A stretch of DNA of 17,361 nucleotides, taken from contig CAYSCA010000053.1 in the NCBI GenBank assembly GCA_964429465.1, forward strand, positions 1-17,361, read 5' to 3'. This DNA is from Ferrovibrio sp964429465 (GTDB lineage Bacteria > Pseudomonadota > Alphaproteobacteria > Ferrovibrionales > Ferrovibrionaceae). The translations under genes were made by a program, and so were the position numbers. The notes beneath the pieces are model-generated. The model was not told the DNA's origin. It did no database searches and was given only the letters and a program-made list of their open reading frames with translations. Positions 13,855-17,361 of this stretch are shown here, in pieces. Within the stretch, counting starts at the first letter, position 1, and each line of letters starts with the position of its first letter.

Positions 13855-15420
13855 ATGACTGCGAATTCCCTGACCCATGTCATCGCCATCGGCCTTCTGG
13901 TGCTGCTGGCGGCGTTCGCGCCCCTTCTTGTCTTCAGGCGCAGAGCGCCCCGCGAGACGGTTGAAGGCCCGTGGTTGCTGACGATTTTCTTCCTGCTTCT
14001 TTCCGCAAGTTTCCTTGGTGCGTCGCTGCCCGCTGTCCTGCAGCAGCTGAACGTGGATTTCTGGCGTCTGCTGCTGGGATATGTGGCGCTGCTGCTGCTG
14101 ATCCAGGCAGGCTGCATCTACCTTCTGCTCCGGTTCGTGAAGCAGATTCTGATAGCGACTCCCGTCTTTGTAGCGGTGGTCGTGCTCAACGCCTTTGCCA
14201 CATACATCGTGCTGCGCGAGGATTTCCACGAGCTGGCATGGCTGGGACAGGCGGGCATTATCTTTCTGCTGGCAGTGGCGGTCGCCGTTCTCTTCCAGAT
14301 GGCTGCCGGGCGATCGCTGGCCGTTAAAAAACTCAATGCGGTTTTGGCCGTGATCATCGTGGCGCCAGTGGCGGTGCTCATCCCCAGGCAGATGCTGTCC
14401 CGGCCTGATACCAGCCTGGTGGACCGGTTTTCCGGCATCGAGTTCCGGTCCAGGCCGAATGTGCACATTCTGGGTTTCGACAGCATGACGCCGCCCAGCC
14501 TGGCGGCGAAATATCTGAAGCTTGATAATCTGGGTTACGCGCCGCTGTTGCAGCGTGACGGGACCATTGCGTTCCGCAACGCCTTTGCCAGCAACGTGCC
14601 GACCAAACGATCGCTGAACAGCATCATGCGGCTTGCCCATCCCGGGTTGCCGGAGGTCTACGAGTATTTCGCCGGCCGGATCGACAGTCCGCTGGCCCGT
14701 GTCTTCCGCTCGAACGGCTACAAGTTTCTCACTGGGTTCGACAATTTGTATTTCGGCGCAAAGGGCCCATACGTCGACGACTTTTATCCGCAAACCCACG
14801 AGATCGTCTCGGAGAACGCACTCTGTGCGCTGGCGGTTGACAATCCGCTGAAGTTCTTCGGTTTCTGCGAATTGATGAAACGCTTTGAAGCGCGGGAGAA
14901 AAAGTCCTGGCCTGAAACGGTGTCGGAGCGCATCCGCTCTGCTGCCCGGCGCCCTGAGCCATGGATTACCTTCACGCATATCTACAATCCGATCGGCCAC
15001 ACGTCGAAGGATTACCAGAGTTCGGACAAGACGGCCTTCGAGAAGTTCCGCGCCGGTTACAGGAAACGGGCGGAGAGGGCGGCCGGAATCGCGCAGTCCA
15101 TTGCGGATTCGCTGCTGAACGACAACGGAAAATCCGTGCTCCTCATGATCGGGGACCACGGTCCATGGATCAGCCGGACCGCCGACCCCGAGAAAGAGGC
15201 GGAATTCGTAGTGCAGGATCGGCACGGCATCGTGGCCGCCATTCTGGTGAACGAAACAGACTGCAAACGGTCAGATTTCGAGCATTATGCCACATCGTAC
15301 ATAACGCCTGAGCGCATCCTTGCCGGTCTCATCCGCTGTCTCGCAAAGGAGCCGGAGAAGGTGGATGCGGCCGTGGCCTTCGAGGAAACGGGCGATCTCA
15401 AGCAGTATTTGTACGAATGA
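13855..15420 (+). CDS. Membrane-anchored alkaline-phosphatase/sulfatase-superfamily enzyme, possible phosphoglycerol or phosphoethanolamine transferase
   Basis: The protein has 521 residues from the ATG at 13855; the ORF runs upstream to 13801 but that part is methyltransferase sequence. Five or so hydrophobic segments fill residues 7-177, followed by an extracytoplasmic catalytic domain from about 200. Catalytic-type residues are visible: Asp209 in NVHILGFDSM (metal), Thr250 in SNVPTKRSL where sulfatases carry formylglycine and LtaS/EptA-type transferases carry Thr, His382 in NPIGHTSKDY, and Asp434-His435 in LLMIGDHGPW (metal). The threonine nucleophile and lack of a C/S-x-P-x-R sulfatase signature argue for a phospho-group transferase or phosphodiesterase over a true sulfatase. 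The donor and acceptor are unknown. Only four bases follow the methyltransferase stop. The stop overlaps the next gene as ATGA. Confidence 0.86.
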   Translation: MTANSLTHVIAIGLLVLLAAFAPLLVFRRRAPRETVEGPWLLTIFFLLLSASFLGASLPAVLQQLNVDFWRLLLGYVALLLLIQAGCIYLLLRFVKQILIATPVFVAVVVLNAFATYIVLREDFHELAWLGQAGIIFLLAVAVAVLFQMAAGRSLAVKKLNAVLAVIIVAPVAVLIPRQMLSRPDTSLVDRFSGIEFRSRPNVHILGFDSMTPPSLAAKYLKLDNLGYAPLLQRDGTIAFRNAFASNVPTKRSLNSIMRLAHPGLPEVYEYFAGRIDSPLARVFRSNGYKFLTGFDNLYFGAKGPYVDDFYPQTHEIVSENALCALAVDNPLKFFGFCELMKRFEAREKKSWPETVSERIRSAARRPEPWITFTHIYNPIGHTSKDYQSSDKTAFEKFRAGYRKRAERAAGIAQSIADSLLNDNGKSVLLMIGDHGPWISRTADPEKEAEFVVQDRHGIVAAILVNETDCKRSDFEHYATSYITPERILAGLIRCLAKEPEKVDAAVAFEETGDLKQYLYE

Positions 15421-16454
15421 CGGTTTATGCTGCCGCCATGCGCCGACTTTTGCCAGTTCTGCTGCTGACCCTGGGCATTTCCGAGGCCCTCGCCGCCGAC
15501 CATGCGGCGATCCTGATGTATCATCGCTTCGGCGAGAACAATATTCCCTCGACCAACATCCGGCTTGAGCAGTTCGAGGCGCATATCGCCGAACTGATAT
15601 CGGGACCGTATCGCGTGCTGCCGCTGCCCGAGATCGTGGCGAAGCTGCGGTCGGGGCAAGCCCTGCCCGACCGCGCGGTAGCGATCACCGCCGACGATGC
15701 CTATCTTTCGGCCTTTACCGAAGGCTGGCCGCGGCTGAAAAAGGCCGGGCTGCCTTTCACCCTGTTCGTGGCGACCGAGCCGGTGGACAGCAGGCTGAAG
15801 GGCTATCTCACCTGGGATCAAATCAGGCAGCTCAAAAAGGAAGGTGTCACCATCGGGGCGCATTCGCATAAGCATTTCAGCCTGCCCGGCATGAGCCGCG
15901 AGGCCGCCCGCGCCGACCTGGAGCATTCGCTGCGCCGCTTCGAGCAGGAACTGGGCGAGCGGCCGACTTTGTTCGCCTATCCCTTCGGCGAGTGGGATGC
16001 GGGCGTGAAGCAGATGGTGCAGGAGCTCGGCTACAATGTCGCCTTCGGCCAGCATTCCGGCATCGCGCATGCCAGACACGATATGTACTGGCAGCCGCGC
16101 TTCCCGATGAACGAGACCTACGGCAGCGTCGAGCGCCTGCGCCAGGCGGCGAACGCCCTGCCGCTGCGCGTCGACGAGATCGAGCCGGCGGATGTGCTGG
16201 TCCGGCTGGGCCAGATGCCGAACCCGCCGGTGCTGCGCTTCACCGTCGCCGATGACGTCGAGCGGCTGAACCAGATGATCTGCTATACCGGCCAGGGCCA
16301 GCGGATCGCGCCGAAGCGTATCGGCGAGCGCCGTTTCGAGGCGACGCCGCCGGAGGCCTTCGCGCCGCCGCGCGACCGCATCTCCTGCACTGTGCCGACG
16401 CGGGAACAGGGCCGTTTCCGCTGGTTCGGCATCCAGTTCACCGTGATGAAATAG
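15417..16454 (+). CDS. Exported polysaccharide deacetylase (NodB-type domain)
   Basis: Predicted metal-dependent de-N-acetylase or de-O-acetylase acting on a glycan outside the cytoplasm (carbohydrate esterase family 4 fold). It has 345 residues from the ATG at 15417, or 338 from the internal ATG at 15438. A signal peptide ends near ALAA (about 27). Motifs: AILMYHRFG (31-39), ITADDAYLSAF (90-100) with Asp93-Asp94 where most members read TFDDG, AHSHKHFSL (148-155) with metal ligands His149 and His153, and the YPFGEWD loop (188-194). After about residue 240 there is a roughly 100-residue extension with no motif I recognise. The start overlaps the stop of the phosphatase-superfamily gene in ATGA, so it is the fourth member of the rightward cassette. 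Confidence 0.9.
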   Translation: MTVYAAAMRRLLPVLLLTLGISEALAADHAAILMYHRFGENNIPSTNIRLEQFEAHIAELISGPYRVLPLPEIVAKLRSGQALPDRAVAITADDAYLSAFTEGWPRLKKAGLPFTLFVATEPVDSRLKGYLTWDQIRQLKKEGVTIGAHSHKHFSLPGMSREAARADLEHSLRRFEQELGERPTLFAYPFGEWDAGVKQMVQELGYNVAFGQHSGIAHARHDMYWQPRFPMNETYGSVERLRQAANALPLRVDEIEPADVLVRLGQMPNPPVLRFTVADDVERLNQMICYTGQGQRIAPKRIGERRFEATPPEAFAPPRDRISCTVPTREQGRFRWFGIQFTVMK

Positions 16455-16565
16455 GCGGCAATCCCGGCGTCGCGGTCCGGAGCAGCGGCGCATCAATTCC
16501 GCAAGATTTGTCAAAACGCCCCGTGCTAGCGTCGGTTCAGTCGAACACGCAGCGAGGCATTTGCC

Positions 16566-17361
16566 ATGACCGGCCCGTTATCTCCCGATCAGACAACCGA
16601 CAGGGCGGAGTCTGCCAGCGAGGCCGGCTATGTGCGTCGCTTCGCCCGCGTCATCGAATATATCTATGCCCATTTGGACGAGGCTCCGGACCTCAATACG
16701 CTCGCCGATGTTGCCGCCATGTCGCCCTGGCACTGGCACCGCACCTGGCAGGCGGTCTATGGCGAATCCGTCGTCGGGCTGGTGAAGCGCCTGCGGCTGC
16801 AGCGCGCCGCGGCCGATCTCGCCCATGGCGATCAGCCGCTGGACGCGATCTGGCCGCGCGCCGGTTATTCCAGTCTCGCGGCCTTCAGCCGCGCCTTCCG
16901 CGACGCTTACGGCCTGCCGCCGGCGGAATACCGCAGGGCCGGCAGCCACAAGCGTTTCACTGCGGATTCCGCCGAGATGCAGAAAGGAAAAATCGCCATG
17001 CATGAGGTCACCGTCAGGAAAATCCCCGCCGCTTCGCTGGCGATCATTGCGCATCGCGGCTCCTACATGGAGATCGGCCGCGCCTTCGAGACATTGTTCG
17101 GCGTGCTGGGCGCGCGCAACCTGCTGCGGCCTGATCTTTATGCGAATGACCTCTGCATGAAGGGCCTGTTCTATTCCGATCCGACCGCCGTGCCGGAAGC
17201 CGAACTGCAATCGGCCGCCGCCATCGTCATCCCCGATGAAACCTTTCCGGTCGAGCCGCCGTTGCAGCGCGCGACCTTACGCGGCGGCGATTATGCCGTT
17301 CTGCGGCACAAGGGGCCGTATTCCGACATGAAGCCGGCCTATGACTGGCTCTATGGCGAAT
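16566..17361 (+). CDS. AraC-family regulator with GyrI-like ligand-binding domain (3' truncated by window end)
   Basis: The frame from the ATG at 16566 stays open for 265 codons to the window edge. Residues 25-122 are the double helix-turn-helix: RVIEYIYAHLDEAPDLNTLADVAA in the first half, and AGYSSLAAFSRAFRDAYGLPPAEYR in the second, ending the DNA-binding domain. The second recognition module has an unusual Trp-Pro (AIWPRAGYSS) where an alanine is common. From about 142, MHEVTVRKIPAASLAIIAHRGSYMEIGRAFETL begins a GyrI-like (Rob/SbmC-type) domain that binds small, often cationic drugs or metabolites. A weak ribosome-binding site (CGAGG) precedes the ATG. It is separated from the deacetylase by 111 bp with no terminator seen, and its target is unknown. 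It may be unrelated to the cassette. Confidence 0.92.
   Translation, partial: MTGPLSPDQTTDRAESASEAGYVRRFARVIEYIYAHLDEAPDLNTLADVAAMSPWHWHRTWQAVYGESVVGLVKRLRLQRAAADLAHGDQPLDAIWPRAGYSSLAAFSRAFRDAYGLPPAEYRRAGSHKRFTADSAEMQKGKIAMHEVTVRKIPAASLAIIAHRGSYMEIGRAFETLFGVLGARNLLRPDLYANDLCMKGLFYSDPTAVPEAELQSAAAIVIPDETFPVEPPLQRATLRGGDYAVLRHKGPYSDMKPAYDWLYGE

Noticed and set aside
13855..15420. Annotation as a true sulfatase
   Set aside because: No C/S-x-P-x-R formylglycine signature is present; the putative nucleophile is Thr250 in a VPTKRS context, as in membrane phospho-group transferases.
13699..16514. Long minus-strand frames (508 and 409 codons) opposite the phosphatase-superfamily and deacetylase genes
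   Set aside because: Translations are rich in Arg, Gln and His and look like reverse-strand shadows; the plus-strand genes carry clear active-site motifs and coupled starts.
16500..16540. Possible promoter of the AraC-type gene (TTGTCA with TAGCGT)
   Set aside because: The spacer is only 13 bases; at 17 bases the -10 candidate (GTCGGT) does not match.
16508..17210. Frames on both strands at the right end (165, 111 and 210 codons)
   Set aside because: The true gene is the AraC/GyrI-like frame from 16566, which stays open to the window edge and has clear helix-turn-helix sequence; the others are its shadows.

Overview
The window is a dense, GC-rich stretch of a bacterial chromosome, almost certainly from an alphaproteobacterium. 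The evidence is the gene order prfA-prmC-DUF4167 (a family I know only from Alphaproteobacteria), the order trxA / folC-accD-trpA-trpB-trpF-pyrF, and an OpgC-type acyltransferase. A Rhodospirillales-like lineage fits, but genus and species cannot be read from this sequence. I see no tRNA, rRNA, insertion sequence, CRISPR array or phage gene.

Left part (1-3634). The 3' half of prfA (release factor 1) overlaps prmC, the methyltransferase that modifies its GGQ glutamine. A 235 bp gap follows, holding a good sigma70-like promoter and a potentially structured leader RNA. Then comes a DUF4167 protein with an RG-rich head and a glutamine-rich tail, closed by a strong bidirectional terminator. A secreted dienelactone-hydrolase-type enzyme reads leftward from a control region with a perfect 8-3-8 inverted repeat. 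trxA reads rightward from the same intergenic region.

Middle part (3631-9321, minus strand). A compact metabolic operon is transcribed right to left: pyrF, trpF, trpB, trpA, accD, folC. It has 1-29 nt overlaps or 15-19 nt gaps. It links UMP synthesis, the end of tryptophan synthesis, malonyl-CoA formation and folate polyglutamylation. folC ends convergently inside the last bases of trxA.

Right part (9393-17361), the accessory cell-envelope region. Leftward runs opgC (acyltransferase with membrane-spanning segments) with two exported SGNH-fold paralogues; the second appears to lack the usual nucleophile serine. All three are translationally coupled and look like a periplasmic acyl-transfer module on a glycan. 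Rightward, divergent from opgC, runs a tight cassette: a small exported YVDPGT-motif protein, a two-domain protein (kinase-like N-terminus plus SAM methyltransferase), a membrane-anchored alkaline-phosphatase/sulfatase-superfamily enzyme resembling phosphoglycerol transferases, and an exported polysaccharide deacetylase. An AraC-type regulator with a GyrI-like ligand domain starts at 16566 and runs off the end.

The most interesting reading is that 9393-16454 encodes two back-to-back modules that decorate a surface or periplasmic polysaccharide by acylation, methylation, a phospho-substituent and deacetylation. That is inference from families and arrangement; the substrate is unknown.
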